Positions 10,324-23,681 are shown, counted from the stretch's first letter. The stretch: 64,000 nt of DNA from Gigaspora rosea (GCA_003550325.1 QKWP01000261.1:53515-117514); one strand, 5' to 3'. Numbers and translations: made by a program. Notes: generated from the letters alone by a model not told the origin.

Positions 10324-12920
10324 AAAATAGTCTTTTAATATGTATTTTTACGCCATTAATTTTGTGACCATCAGTTGCGGCACAAATTCGGTAGAATTTA
10401 TACTTTCTGCGGAATATTATCCAAATTACCTCTTATAAGTTCGGACAACGAAAAATATTTATAAAATTGACTTTAAAGAAGAAAAACATTATAAAAATTA
10501 TTTGCAAAGTTACATATTTGCAAAAATGCCAGATTAACAATCTTAATCCTTAGCTCAGTTTTGGGAAAGTAAAATTATTAAAAGTTCTTGGTAAAGCACA
10601 ACCTTGACTTTTTATGTCTTAGTGAAACATGACTGATTTAAGGGCTAAAATCTAATAATAGAGACTCTGTACAATACACCTCTTTAATTATTTTAAGAAT
10701 GCTACATGGGTCTACTGCCGATAGCAAGTCTCAATTTAGTGTCAGAAATCAGTTGTTTCTCAAAAACTTGCACAAGAATTCACCTTTTGCGCATTAACAA
10801 AAAGGTTTCTTTGAACGATTTTACTATTAAAGCCCTAACATAGAAACTCATCCAAATCTAAATGAACTTACAATTTTTTCCGCGGGAAATGCATATAACT
10901 TCCCTTATCATAAATAAGATGGGTAGGATAGTGCTTCGGAACTATCATATTGAAATAGAAAAAAAACTACCTTTTTTTTTTACAAGTTTCTATAAAGCTT
11001 TTTTTTTTTAAAAAAAATAAAAACATGCAATTTTTTTAAAGATTTCAAAATAAGTTTTAGAAAAAAGTTTAAAATGTAAATTCTATCACACATCGATCCT
11101 ATTATAATTTGTTTTAAGAATCGTAATTAATAATTGTATAATCGATATATATTTAATGCGATAAATAAATAAGCATAAAATATTTTCTGGAGAATATTTG
11201 TAACATTAATGTTGTTTTAGCACTTGCCGGTAATATATTTTAGCTCGAATAATTTCGATATACATTTGATGTGGAAATACTATGTGGCGTCTCAGAAATA
11301 TCAGATCTCATTTTATAATTTATTAGAAGTAACTAAACAAAATTAAACTTACAAGTCTGGTAAACTCATAAAAATACGCATTCCGAATTGATGATTAAAA
11401 CTAAATAATCATGTTAAATTCTTGAGATTTTTAGAAATAAGCTTAGATACTTCTGGGTGGGAGTAAAACAAAATATAACACGCCTAAGCAGTAGTAATCT
11501 CGCGAGAACGCTCAAATCATTGTAATCAAGAATCTCGATTAAAAAATAATAAATCAAAAAAAGTAGCAACGCAATTTGCCATCGATGAAACTGACAGTAG
11601 TTCTTTTTTGTAACAAATACTCCTGTTTTTACGTGGTATGCAAAAAGCTCGCATGATTTTGTTCGGATAAAAATAAACATTTAAAATAGAATTCAGATTT
11701 TAAAATTAATTTTAATAGTGCATCATAATTATAAATTAATAGAAAAGATCATGCCTTTTGAGCAAGGATGTTAACTCGTAACTGTACATATTTATCCTAG
11801 ATAACAAATACTAAAACTGTACTTAAAGATTCCGAAGATAGGAAGAATGAATAAGAAAAGACCTAATGTTCAAGACATTGATCAAGACATAGTTTTATGA
11901 ATAGTATAAAAAAATGCGATCAAAACAATTCTTGAATGACCTCTCTTTAACCACAAAGAAAATGAAAACCCGAATAAATAATTGTACAAGCTATTAATTA
12001 GATGTTTAATTATTAATTAGAAATTTTTATATAAGTTTATTCAAAATTATTTTGTATTATGCAGTAATAAGATCTCATTTTTGCTCAATATTTTTAGTGA
12101 ATTTGCTATCTCTCCTTTACACAACCTAATTTTTCATGTTCTCTATTTCATGCCTGTTCTTTTTCTTTTAAAATTTAAATTCTTCTCGCCAATTTTTAAT
12201 TATTTTTTCTATATACTTCAAGGAAGTATGATTTTTAATTTCCCAATAATCTCGATAAGTACAATAAAATAAAAGAGAAGGTACAAGTTTGCAAAAAGCT
12301 TCAACAACAGCCCTTACTACCTTTTGATAATAGAATGTTTAATTATTTTATCACTTTCTAAATTCATATCAACTTTTAATTTCTTCACCTAAAAATTTTT
12401 TTAAGCACATTTGATTATTCAAATTTTTTTCTATAATACTTTGTTTAATGTATTCTTAATCCTCAAGGCGGAAATGAATTTCTTGAATTTTTTAATAATT
12501 TCCTTTAACTTAATTTGTAAATTCACTAACTTCTAGTATTTTTCTTTGTCATTAGCAATGATTACTTTTTCTCAATAACTGCAGTAGAATTGAAATAAGT
12601 AGTATCCAGCAAACCATACCCAATAAAATAGCTCTTGGTATCAAAGCAAAAGAAAACCATACTCCTGCAATTACAAAACTTTACCACATAGTGAAACAAA
12701 CATTACCTATAGTATTTCTAGTAAGTCATTTCTCCACATGTTCTTCTACCATTTTTCAATCATTTCAAATATTTTTTCTCTCTCAATAATGAATTCTTTT
12801 AAGATTGTTTTTACTACTATTTAAGTGAAAATCAACATTGGTAATTCCTTCATTAATAGCATTTATTATTGAATAACTCATCACTTTTAATTTGAGAACT
12901 TTAAAAAATTTAAATGTTCT
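10324..12920. other. AT-rich intergenic region, no gene seen
   Basis: Open stretches around 11414-11680 (minus) and 12081-12272 (plus) encode only hydrophobic low-complexity peptides typical of random AT-rich DNA. No family, splice structure or RNA gene was recognised. Confidence 0.5.
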
Positions 12921-12925
12921 CTATA

Positions 12926-13120
12926 AAATTTTTTTTTTGAAAACAATAAGTTTGAAAAATATGCACTTTATGTAAATATATAAAATAATAAAAAATTATT
13001 TTATTAATCTAAAATTTTTTTGTAAAAATTTCTTTGAAAACAATAAGTTTGAAAATATGTTCTTTATATAAAAAACAATAATAAAAATAAGTTTTATTAA
13101 TCTAAGAGTCTAAAATAATT
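12926..13120. repeat. ~100-bp tandem duplication
   Basis: 'gaaaacaataagtttgaaaa' followed by 'atg.(a/t)ctttat' and ending 'ttattaatcta' occurs twice back to back, diverged in the middle. Confidence 0.75.
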
Positions 13121-13437
13121 ATTTTCATAATATAATCTATAAAAGTAATAGATAAACAAGAACTGAGCAATAGTAGCAGTTTAATAATATGTCTGACTGC
13201 AAGTATATAGATAAAGCTATAGCAAAAGCTACTCAATCAATCTAACCCAGTGGTTTAAAGTTAAAAGTATAGCTCTTACGACTGGAAATACTAAGTATAA
13301 ATGTAATCAAGCTACTAGGACTATAGTGAACTTTATTATAACTCAAAAGTAATGTAGCAGTTCAAGTGATCTGATAATTATATTGATTAATAAATACTGT
13401 AAAAACTATGGCCTCAAGAACTACTATATAAGTGTGA

Positions 13438-13464
13438 AATAATGCCCACAGGCATTAATTCAAA
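13438..13464. repeat. Recurrent palindrome AATAATGCCC..GGCATTA (copy 1)
   Basis: Near-perfect inverted repeat tgaaataatgccca/caggcattaattca. Similar palindromes occur at 15208-15234 and 23458-23484. Confidence 0.7.
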
Positions 13465-13600
13465 AATTCAATTTCTAAAATAGTATACAGTACATAGTCT
13501 CAAATTAATACCTACGTGCATCCTGAATTAACATGCACCCCAATATAGCTGGTAATTTTTTGTATGAAAAATATGATTTATTTCTATGTCTAGTTATATA

Positions 13601-13939
13601 TGGGTACAGACAATAGAAACAGCCCATTTTTACATATATCTTATTTTGAGATAATTGAGTTTAATAATTTGTTTTGATTTTCAGACTGATTTGGGATTAA
13701 TCAAATTTCACAATTTTGATTGGTTAAAGGTAGCAAGTAACTATAGGATAATCTCGTAATGTGTTGGCTCTATGAAGCCTTGTGTAATTTTTCTTTTATA
13801 TTATCTTAATTTTTTATTATACAAACAGACTTTCATTTATAATTAAAAAAAATTAATTATGTCAAAAGTTATATGAATCTAATAAAAACTCATTTTCAAA
13901 AAAATGTAAAACTGGGCTGTTTATATTGTCTGCACTCCA
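13601..13939. mobile_element. MITE with ~38-bp TIRs and TA target site
   Basis: Left end TGGGTACAGACAATAGAAAC and the reverse complement of the right end TGGAGTGCAGACAATATAAA continue in register (...CAGCCCA.TTTTACAT). TA lies on both sides (13599-13600, 13940-13941), as for Tc1/mariner-mobilised elements. The 339-bp body is non-coding. Confidence 0.8.
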
Positions 13940-13941
13940 TA

Positions 13942-15100
13942 TTATTAATAGCAATAGTATAACTATAACAAACAGGTCATAACAAGTATATACTACTTGT
14001 ATATTTTATGTTACATTGTTTTATATATATATACTGTATTGTATATACTATACATACTTCAAATTAAATTAAATTAGTGTCAGAACAAAATAACTATATT
14101 GTGAAGTTTTAATAATAAATAATGCTACATGTACTGGTATACAACTAGTTTATTTAGCACTATTATATTTTCAATAATAGATTGCTCGATAACTTGTTAA
14201 CAATTATTATGAATAACATGTGTGAATTAAACTCACATATTCAAAAAATTAAAATAAAAATTAAAATGAAATTAAAATAAAAATTTTAAAAAAAATAAAA
14301 AAATTAAAAAATAAAAAATAAAAAAATAAAATGAAAAAATTAAAAAAATTATTTTTACTGTAAAAAAATTATTTTTTTTTAAAAAAAACTATTTTTTAAT
14401 AAAAACTATATACAGCACCTTATAGTATTCATTTTGTCCAATTTATATAACAGCCTATCAAGAAGGTTAATTGTTGCTTTAAATATACTTTATTTATTTA
14501 TTTTTTTTGTTAATATTCGATAATTTGATTGAATAATATTATCATGATTGGGCATGCCAAATATTCAATCTTGTACTGATTCAAGACAAGAATTGTCTTA
14601 ATATATGAAAGCATTAAAGTAAATTAACAAAATAATTAGATGTTACTTGCATAGAAAAAAATACTATATAATATTGTTAGCATTTACATGCCTGTCAAAT
14701 ATTTAAAAATTTATAAACCTATATATTCATTAATAAAACAAAATATAAAAAATAAAGTATACAACTAGTATTGGGTTATTTCCAAGTTAAAATCCAAAAA
14801 ATTTTTAATTGGTAAAATGTTATAGTATAAAAGTTTTATATGTATTTTAAATACAATAAAATTATATACGTATATAAAAAAAACCAGCTAGCAAAAAAAA
14901 TTTTTATAAAATTAAAATTTAGTTGGTAAATTTTTAGTAAACCAAGCTTTTAAACACAAAGCAGCCCAAACTGTTTCATTATCAAAAGAATTTTGTGATT
15001 TAGTAATATTAATCTAGCTAAACTAAATAGTTGTTCACATGGAACACTAGTAGACATAATAGCTAGATGATATTGTATTCGCTAATAGGTATTGTTAGAA
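13942..15100. other. AT-rich region with A-rich low-complexity tract
   Basis: 14230-14410 is an (A)nT / aaaat-type low-complexity run. No gene or RNA seen in the rest. Confidence 0.55.
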
Positions 15101-15234
15101 TCACGAGTTTGAAGCAAGCTAATAGTTAATTTAGTCAAATGCAAATTATAATTTTTATCATTAAAAATTCTTAGCTAAATTAATTATTAGCTTGTTTCAA
15201 ACTAGTGTTCCAAAATAATGCCCATAGGTATTAT
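15101..15234. repeat. Small inverted repeat followed by recurrent palindrome (copy 2)
   Basis: gtttgaagcaagctaatagt (15101 on) pairs with an inverted copy near 15185-15205. It is followed by aaaataatgcccataggtattattt (15208-15234), a near copy of the palindrome at 13438. Confidence 0.6.
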
Positions 15235-15674
15235 TTCATACAAATACAGTGCAAATAGTAAATCAACTAATCACACCATTGCTATCATTAATAAATTTCT
15301 CTATTTATTAATGTTATCAACAGACTGTTCTCATTATACATTAAATATAGTTTAATATTGTTTAACAAACTAAGAGATTTGTAATTTAATTTTAACCAAA
15401 AACAACATTTTATAGTTTTTTCAAAATGCGTATTATTATAATAATATTTTGTTTATTTAATATTTACTATTAGTACTAACAGTCCTTTCAGTCCATCCTA
15501 AAAAGGACCAGACTGGCCCAGTTTCTGGACAGACCAAAGAACTATTGGTCCAGACCAGACCGATTAATAGCTCTAATAGCATTGTATCCTAAAAAAGTTT
15601 GCTTAATACAAGAAGTTATAATCAGTTAGTAAAATTTCAAGTAATTTTATATTTTTAATAATTTTATTAATAAA

Positions 15675-15785
15675 ATTAGATTTAGCAGGTTGTGATATCA
15701 CAGGTTGATATTTAAAAAAATAATTAAAATTATAATTAGATAAGGTTAGAGTTTGAACTAGTATTAATATTAGTGTTAAAGAACA
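15675..15785. mobile_element. Partial copy of the GCAGGTT-type MITE
   Basis: 'agcaggttgtgatatcacag' and the following 'gttgatatttaaaaaa...gaactagtattaatatta' match the left half of the complete element at 33587-33894. The right terminus was not found here. Confidence 0.55.
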
Positions 15786-16925
15786 TATAGAAAAGAAAGG
15801 GACAAATTTATCTAATAAATTTGTCTTTTTTTTACTGACTTCTTTCCATATATATATTAGTTATAGGACATGTTCTAACTAAGTGCTATCTATTACTTAT
15901 AAATCAAATGAGTTGACTTATCTAACTTTATATATAAATTCATGCAAAAAATTTATTTAAATTAAATTTATTTAAAAGTCAATTACTATTTGTACACTAG
16001 TATATAAATACAAGTACATATGATAACTTAAAATTTTGTTTATAAAATCACTCTTCAGCCTCTAACAAAAAAAATTTCTTGCAAAATTTTATTATAAACT
16101 ATAATTTCTTCCAATCCCAAAGCTGACCCTAACCCTAACCTTAAATTAGGTTTAATTTTGGTTTATAATTTATATATTTCGTGGATTTGCAAATCAATTA
16201 ATTAGTATAGTCCGGTGTAAAAAGATTTGTACCTCAAATAGCTCTGATTCAAATATTTTTTGTACAAATTAATTTTTGATTTTTTTTAATTTAATATACG
16301 TATTAGGTTACTGGATTAATAAAAATAAAATTATTTTGATTATTTTATTGATAAAATAAAAAAATTTATTAATAGTAACTTTTTTAACAATTTTTACTAT
16401 ATAATTTACTATAGTAATCTATAGTAATTTATATATATACATATATAGTAAAAAAAATCAAATTACCTCACTTTAAAGCTTAATTTCTTCACAATTAGTG
16501 ATTCAATTTTGCTCAAATTTTAAACATATATTTATCATATGCACATTAATGCACTTGCATAGTACAAGCTCATAGAACTGCATAATGGTTGCGAAAATAT
16601 TTAAAATATCTTTTTTTCAAAAAAAATTTTTCAATTTTTTTTTGAATACAGCAAATTGTACATGAAAAATTATTAAAATAAAACAATGTTAAAACAATAA
16701 AAATAATATAATAAGTTAGATTAAAACCTATTTTATTTAATATTAAAAAATTTTTAATAATTAATCAAAAATATAAAAAGTTTTACTAAGAGTTAAAATT
16801 ATGAAATTTTTTGAGATACAAATCTTTATGCACTGGACCATACCTATATAAACTCATGTACATACACATAGTATATAAATAGTTTTTCCTATTTAAAAAT
16901 ATATATATAACTTTTTTTTAAATTT
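15786..16925. other. AT-rich region with a telomere-like fragment
   Basis: No gene seen. 16127-16140 reads ccctaaccctaacc, a short CCCTAA run. A gaaagggacaaat motif near 15795 matches the end of the element at 17525-18085. Confidence 0.5.
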
Positions 16926-17516
16926 TAAATATATATTCTTTAGTATTTAATAATTTTTAATTTAAAGTTTTAATTTTTAGTTTTAAGTAGTTCAAAAAGA
17001 ATCTTTTTTAAAGTTAATCATCTATATTATATTCTTTAAGTCAAATAAATGACTCATTCTATTAACAATATAATTGGTTAAAATAATCTTTTAAAAATAT
17101 GAAATTGCTATTAAGTAAAGCCTTTTGTATTTTAGTCAAAATTGGCTTAGTAGTTTCCAAAATACTTGGAATTAAAGAAAAGAACATAAGGATCTGCAAA
17201 TTTACTATAATGCAAAGTATTATAATTTATAGTACTTTGTGTAATAGTAAATTTTCAAATCTTTATAGTTTCTTCTTTGATTTCAAAATTTTGAAAACTA
17301 CTAAGCAATTTTGATTAGACCACAAGAAGCTTTATTTAATAGCATCTTTCATATTTTTACAGAATTATTTTAACCAATTATATTATTAGATGGAGTAAGT
17401 TACTTATTTGATTTAAATAACATAGTAAAGATTGATTAACTTTAAAAAAAGATTCTCTTTAAACTACTTAAAACTAAGAACTAAAACTTTAAATATTAAA
17501 TACTAAAGAATATATG
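16926..17516. mobile_element. Long-TIR element (~590 bp)
   Basis: About 185 bp at each end (16926-17111 and 17345-17516) are imperfect inverted copies, with landmarks atattctttagtatttaat, tttaagtagtt.aaa.agaatct and taattggttaaaataat. The core is non-coding; the plus-strand frame 17099-17314 lies across arm and core and is not supported as a gene. Confidence 0.75.
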
Positions 17517-17524
17517 GAGGTAAG

Positions 17525-18085
17525 TCAGTAGAAAAGGAACAAATTTTTCTAAGTAAAAGTTTTCATAACTTTAAGCTTAAATATCGGGTGGCAATCAATT
17601 AATTGACAATCACTTCACCGACATAACATTTTACTAACAATTATTCACCGACACGTTCATTTTACCGACAGTTTATTTCACCGAAGCTCATTTTCACCGA
17701 CAAAGTAATTCTGGTTATTGTCGTTAGGGTCAAGGTAGAATTAGATAGAATTAGGGAAAAGTTAGGGTGCTTTTTAAAAAAAAACTTGTCAGTGAAATGA
17801 ACTTTGGTGAAACATACTATCGGTAAAATGAACTTGTCAGTGAGTATATGTTGGTAAAATGTTATGTCGATGAAGTGATTGTCGGGGAAATAATACGAAC
17901 TCTAAATATCTTAACAACTATCTTAATAAATTTAATAAATTTTTTTTTATTTTAATTTTTTATAATTTCAAGATTAAAATAAAAATTTTTTAGCAAATTT
18001 GATTAACTAGTTGTTAAGATATTTTAATTTAAAAATTAAAAAAATTTTACTAAAAATGATTTGTCCCTTTCTACTAACTCAACCC
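17525..18085. mobile_element. MITE carrying a nested foldback element
   Basis: Ends gtcagtagaaaaggaacaaa and, in inverse, gttagtagaaagggacaaat. The interior is interrupted by the foldback element 17585-17902. A related terminus occurs near 15790. Confidence 0.55.
17585..17902. mobile_element. ACCGACA foldback element, copy 1
   Basis: Left arm begins GGGTGGCAATCAA, then tandem words of the type TTCACCGACAATCACTTCAC and CATTTTACCGACA. The right arm is the inverted version and ends GAAATAATACGAACTC. Both asymmetric ends are shared with copy 2 (23682-24586). The core contains TTAGGG (17724-17729). No coding capacity. Confidence 0.8.
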
Positions 18086-18517
18086 TATATATTTAAACTT
18101 TAAAAAAAATTATATATTTGTTTAAATAAATTTAATTTAAATTATAATCTCTAGGTTGATAGTATACTAGGTTATCAGAAGCTGATAATTGTCTGAAGCA
18201 ATAATATGTACTGTATACTGTATATAGTATATCTGTTATGTAAAACAATATGTATGAACCCAATTTTGGTTCAAAAAAAACCTATTTAGATTCAATTAAG
18301 TATGTTACCAAAATAAGATTTGTATAACATTATACAACATTAGTAGTATGTAACTAAAATTTATTTTTGCAAAAACAATGCACTGGGTATTTGTGTAATA
18401 TAAGTACATTTGGGCAGTCAAAAGTAAAAAACAAGTAAATTGGATGGTCACAAGTTTTGAGATAATTGGCAAAATATATTTTGTTACACAAAAACAAAAC
18501 AAACCTAAAAATTAGTA
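18086..18517. other. AT-rich, no gene seen
   Basis: 18175-18225 ('atcagaagctgataattgtc', 'tgaagcaat.atat') resembles 26222-26262, suggesting a dispersed fragment. The minus-strand frame at 18305-18502 looks random. Confidence 0.45.
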
Positions 18518-19011
18518 TTACAAGCCGTAAGGTTTTTATCAGCTGGCTTAACTAGCTGAAAAAAATACCAGCTAAGCGGCTGTTAAGGGCTAAGATTGTA
18601 TTCGAAAATTATTAGAGGTTTTACTTAATTTTTTTATATAGGGATGTCAAATTATAGTAATTTTACGTAACTTTGTGTAATTTTGAGTAAAATTCGTTAA
18701 ATAATTTTGAACACACGATTCAATTTGGATCGTACATTCAAATCAAATGATGCCATAATACTGACTGAATTTTTGTAATTCTATTACTTTATGTATGTTG
18801 TTACGAAAATTTAATTTTCTGAAGCTTACGTAAAATTATATGTTACTTAATCTTACTTAATACAGCTCAGTATTAAACACTCTGACCTAAATTATGTTAT
18901 AGTAATTATGTGATCTTATCTTTTAAGCCATATTAGCCAGCTAATCATATTGTATCAGCTGGCTTAGTCGGCTAAGCCGATTTAGCCATAGCTGCTGCAG
19001 CTGGCTTGTAA
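18518..19011. mobile_element. TIR element with AGCTGGCTTA subterminal repeats
   Basis: Short termini TTACAAGCC / inverted GTTACAAGCC. AGCTGGCTTA-type words occur near both ends in inverted orientation. The centre holds a further inverted pair, AATTTTACGTAA (about 18660 and 18828). Non-coding. Confidence 0.6.
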
Positions 19012-19935
19012 CACTACTGAAAATAACAATTCCAAATTATAAACCTGTTTGTTATTCAACTAATTAGCTAATTTTATAGATCTACTGATAAAAATTGTGA
19101 GACGTTATATATTGATCTATTTTTAGATTTTGCTATTTTACCATTTATAAGTCTTTAAATGACTATAACTTCAAAATTTACTAATTAATTATATTTTCGT
19201 TATTAAATAAAAAAGAATTAACTTTAAAAAATATATCTTAATAATCTAAAAGCTCATTTTTTAAAAAAAGATCAAATTCCTTTATTTCTACTTTTGACCG
19301 CCATATGTTGTATAACCAGTATATGGACTGTGATTGGCTATTCTAAAAATAGGATGGATATAAACACACACAAATTCTGATCTATCACTACACTACAGAT
19401 CATCCTCCACTACGTTTCAAACAACAAATTAGATAAGCAGAGTAGTAGTTTGAAACTTGATACTTAGAAATTATACTTATTAATATTTGAAGCTTAGAGT
19501 TAAATAAGTCTAAATTACTATTGAATAGAGTATTTTGTACAGCTATCTGAATAATATTAGAAAAACAGGAACTATTATATATTTAAAGTAAAAATAAAAA
19601 ATTTTTTGTTTTAAATATTTAGTTATTATATAATCAGACAGATAGTAAATAGACAGAAAATTTTGCTAATAATTTTTAGTAAGTATTAATTATATAATTA
19701 GACAGATGGGCAATAATTTGTAGACAAACAGACAATTTTGCTAATAATCTCTAGTACTATATTACTACAAAATAATATATACTTGCATAGTATTTTGATT
19801 ATTTGCACAGTATTTCAAGTACACACACATGCAATATTTCAAGATCAACCTAGTTTTTATACACAAAAGAGATTCTTAAAATAGCATCCATGTGCTATAA
19901 AAATATTTATTTGAAATTAGAAATTAACTAATGTT
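19012..19935. other. AT-rich intergenic region, no gene seen
   Basis: A direct repeat 'ttagttattatataatcagacaga' (varied) occurs near 19619 and 19687. No coding or RNA feature recognised. Confidence 0.45.
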
Positions 19936-20256
19936 CACCACAGGTGATTATCACCTGTAATAAATAAATAAATAAAAACAAACAATTTTTATTAAGTAAA
20001 AGTTAAATTTTTTTAATATTAGGGTAAAAGTAAGAACTGGGATGGGGCAGGGGGCATAGTTTATACCAAAATTTTACAAGAATTTTTTTTTTTGTATAAA
20101 AAAAAGTAGTTTTATAGGCAAGTTTTTAGGCTAGAAGCAATTTTAGCAATTTTTTAAAAATTTCTTTGTTTTTGTTACACAAAGATTGATTTACAAGTAC
20201 ACCTGATCCTGAATTTTAATTGGCAAATTGACTATAGGTGATAATCACCTGTGGTG
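19936..20256. mobile_element. MITE whose TIRs are themselves palindromes
   Basis: Each end carries CACCACAGGTGATTATCACC, in inverted orientation. Inside each TIR, CAGGTGA-tta-TCACCTG (19941-19957; 20236-20251 truncated by one base) is a self-complementary hairpin. Interior non-coding. Confidence 0.78.
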
Positions 20257-20457
20257 TAAATTGGAAATATTCTTGAAATTAATCATCTTAAATAGAAAAT
20301 ATATAACTTAGTGGTATATAATTTTCTAAATCATAGATCTTTAATTTGTTATTCAGGTATATATATATATATAAACAAGTAGTTATCCTATACAGTTCTA
20401 AAAATCTAACCTTAATTTGTATAAATAGAATAAAAGAACAATTAATGTCATTCTTAA

Positions 20458-20906
20458 TAGTGATATGAATCAAAAATCGATTAATTGATTAGTTGATTGA
20501 GTTGGCAACCAATTGATTGACTATTACAACAATGATTTTAATCGATTAACCAACTAATCGATTAATTGATTAATCTATTTTCAACTAATTGATTAATTGA
20601 TTAACTAATTAATCGATTATTTGATTAGTTGGTTAATCGATTAGTTGTCTATATACCAATATATACTATACTGAATAAAGAGTATATAGAGATCGTATAT
20701 ACAGTACAATTAGATATTTAACTAATCAATTAGTTGATTAATCAACTAATTGACCAATCAATTAACTGATTAATCGATTAATCAATTAACTAATTAATCA
20801 ATTAATCGATAAGTTGATTAGTTAAATATAATCAACTATTAATCGATTTTCTAAAAATTTTCAACTAACTAATTGATTATGATTTTTTGCCCGATTCATA
20901 ACACTA
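20458..20906. mobile_element. Foldback element with AATCGATTAATTGATT arms
   Basis: Termini tagtgatatgaatc and inverted tagtgttatgaatc. Both arms are degenerate tandem runs of 8-bp words (attgatta, atcgatta, gttgatta) over about 150-180 bp, facing each other across a 40-60-bp spacer around 20650-20700. Non-coding. Confidence 0.75.
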
Positions 20907-21121
20907 ATTTTTAATGCCCACTTTTAGTATATTGTATATATAAACTACATACTTGGAAATACTGAAATAATGCTAATTTGCTATTTTTTTTATTAGCCTG
21001 TTATTATTTTAATTTTTATTTTATTTTTATTTGCTATTTTTATTCTAATTTTTATTTAATTTTTACTTATATTGATATTAAATTAATTTATCTATTTTAT
21101 ATACTTCATAACCTTAATATA

Positions 21122-21763
21122 TATTAATTGTTGCAAATTAAAATGAAATTAGATTAAAATAAAACTAGTACAGTGCGGGATGCCTAAAGGCTTTACAAAC
21201 TTTAAAAGCTAATAATATTTAATATAAAAACAATAGTAAAAAAATAGGCCCCTATTTTGTAATTTAGCTAATTTACTACAACTTAGCAGGCTTAACTTTT
21301 CAAAAATCATTGTATATTGTTTCAATTAATGAGTTTAAAAGTATACTATTTTTATATGATGCATAAAAATTTAGCCAAAAATGGGACAAGTCACATGTTT
21401 TAACCTTCTGCTATTGGCTAATTTTAAAATTAATTTTTAAATTAATTTTAAAATTTTTTTTAAAATTAATTATTAGCTAATTAAAATGCAAAGATTCACA
21501 AAGACATCAAATTTTACTATGAAATTTTTGAAAATGTAACAAATTTCATAATTTCCATCTTTAGGTGTCCCGAACTATAACATCTTTTGCTTACCTTTAA
21601 GCTTATAAAACTATATATACTCATTTATTAATAACTCTAACCCTAAACCCTAATTCTAATGCTAAAAAACCCAAAAAATGTTCTGTAAAAATTTTAAAAG
21701 TTTGCTTAAAAAATAGAAAATTTTCATTTTAATCTAATTTTTTTTAATTTGTCACATTAATTG
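21122..21763. mobile_element. MITE family A, copy 1, interrupted by another MITE
   Basis: Left terminus TATTAATTGTTGCAAATTAA and inverted right terminus TCAATTAATGTGACAAATTA continue in register (..AGATTAAAAT). The 51486-51713 element is the uninterrupted relative. A telomere-like stretch ctaaccctaaaccctaa lies at 21636-21652. Confidence 0.7.
21171..21577. mobile_element. Nested Tc1/mariner-type MITE
   Basis: TIRs CAGTGCGGGATGCCTAAAG and inverted TAGTTCGGGACACCTAAAG, flanked by TA on both sides (21169-21170, 21578-21579). It sits inside the larger MITE 21122-21763. Confidence 0.75.
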
Positions 21764-21963
21764 ACACTACTTGGTGCATATAGTAAGAGTTTTAATTCAT
21801 ATTATTTGGCATATTTGTCAAATATTTGTTATAAAAATTGATGATAAATAGTCAGCATGTAACAAAAGAAGAGATGAGATAGCACTAAGAATTTTTCTTG
21901 TAGTTCAGTACACTTAAAGTTATAGAAATATATTTATTTATACAGTACAAGAAAGAAAAAATT

Positions 21964-23370
21964 GGGGCACCTATGGCGCCCCTAATTTTTTCAATTAATC
22001 AATGTAGATGAGTTTGTGTGCATTTGAATTACTATGATTTCTACTATAAATTTGTAAAAATTTTCTTACGAAACTTGCTTGCTATTTCAGCATGTGTTTA
22101 AGGTTGAGTTAGCTTCATCAGAATTATCACAAGTAACAGTAAACAATTCTGCTACAAAACTTACCCATTATCTCAGTATATTACTATGGTTGAGCTGATT
22201 TGCAATTAAATTACCATTAGTTCTATTGAAAAACGATTCGATACAAATCTTATTATTGCTCTTTTCAATTTGATTAGTTTGCAAGCTTACTGAGTCCTAT
22301 GATTATGATACATATAATGTTACATTTTTTAGATCCCATTTAATATATTAAATACAATAAAAATACCAAAAAATAATGAAATGGATTCTGAAAATATAAC
22401 GAATTTAGGTAATTGCTTGCATTGTAATTGTAGAACTCATGAAGCTCATAAAAAACAATCATATAGTGATTAAATTAAACTAAATCGAAAAAAATGATAA
22501 TGCAGTATACAATGTTTAAAGTTGGTTTGCATTGCAATTACCATAATTTTTATCAAGAGTTATGGTAAACTATTCTTTTTTGAAATTATTTGCTATTCCG
22601 GTAACCACTGTATGTAATTTAAAGTTGTGTAAGTTTTGTTTTTGCATAAAATTTCATGATTCTAATGAGTTATATAAGAAAAATTTAAACACTTGCCTGC
22701 TATTCTGGTGACCACAATGTGGTTGAGTTAGTTGCATTTTGATTTTTATGAGGCTAAATTTGAATTAGTCGAAGTTTTTAGTTTGTATTGGTGAGCTACT
22801 GTAAAACTATTCTGTTAATGAGAGTTAGCTTGTATTATATTTATTGTAAATTACTATAAAAAATTCTGTTATAAACCTATTCAATGCACAATACATATTT
22901 AACATTAAGTCTGTATTATGAATTACTATAAGGTTGTGTTAGTTTGCATTGAAAATTATTATTATGGTTTCTACTATAAGATACTGTAAAAATTCAGTTT
23001 ACTTTACTATTTTGGTGATACACAGCATGTGACTTACTAATGCATGTTATTAAGGTTATCTATATATTAGCTAATTCAACATTCATAAAATATGCATAAT
23101 GGACGAAAATCAAATTTTAAAAATCATAAATGCCAATCGAGTGTGAATAAAAATAACTGTATTCTTAATTTTCACATTTTGACTATTAATTTATTGATTA
23201 CAAATCATGATGACATAAATCATGCATAACTACAGTTACCAATGATCATAATCCTTATAAAGTTAGCTGATTTAAATTTTATAAGCTTATGCACATATAT
23301 GCAAGATTGTAAAATCAGATAGTTTAAAGTGAACATTAGTATATGGGTATCATTTTATAATTTTAGGATA
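21964..23370. repeat. Dispersed repeat with GC hairpin start (copy 2)
   Basis: Begins with GGGGCACC-tat-GGCGCCCC (21964-21982), then diverged units with 'ttactatgatttctactata', 'gcgatacacag' type words ('ggtgatacacagcatgtgac' at about 23013) and the tail 'atgatcataatcctta...tgcacatatatgcaagattgt' (23235-23312) shared with 9990-10110. Shorter and more diverged than copy 1. Confidence 0.65.
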
Positions 23371-23457
23371 CTACTGTATATAAGTGCACCCTATTTCAAG
23401 ATATGCATGAGCTTTATTTTAAAGCCAAGTATACTATTATTAAAGAATGTGATTTTT

Positions 23458-23484
23458 GAAATAATGCTTATATGCATTATTTTG
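23458..23484. repeat. Recurrent palindrome (copy 3)
   Basis: gaaataatgcttatatgcattatttt, matching 13438 and 15208 in sequence and symmetry. Confidence 0.6.
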
Positions 23485-23681
23485 TAGTAATACAGTTGGT
23501 ATTGATCATATGATTTACTAATTCCTATAAATGTAAATTCTTTTTTTTTTTGAATTAAAGTCTACCACTTTGGGTAAGAGTCTTTTATTCAAGTATGTGG
23601 ACCTTGGCAACCTCTACAGACTCCTGACATTTGTTACATGAATGAGAGTACAACTAGCCATACAGTAGCCACATGTACAGT

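Noticed and set aside
11414..12272. Open frames at 11414-11680 (minus) and 12081-12272 (plus)
   Set aside because: Hydrophobic AT-driven composition, no motif, no splice context.
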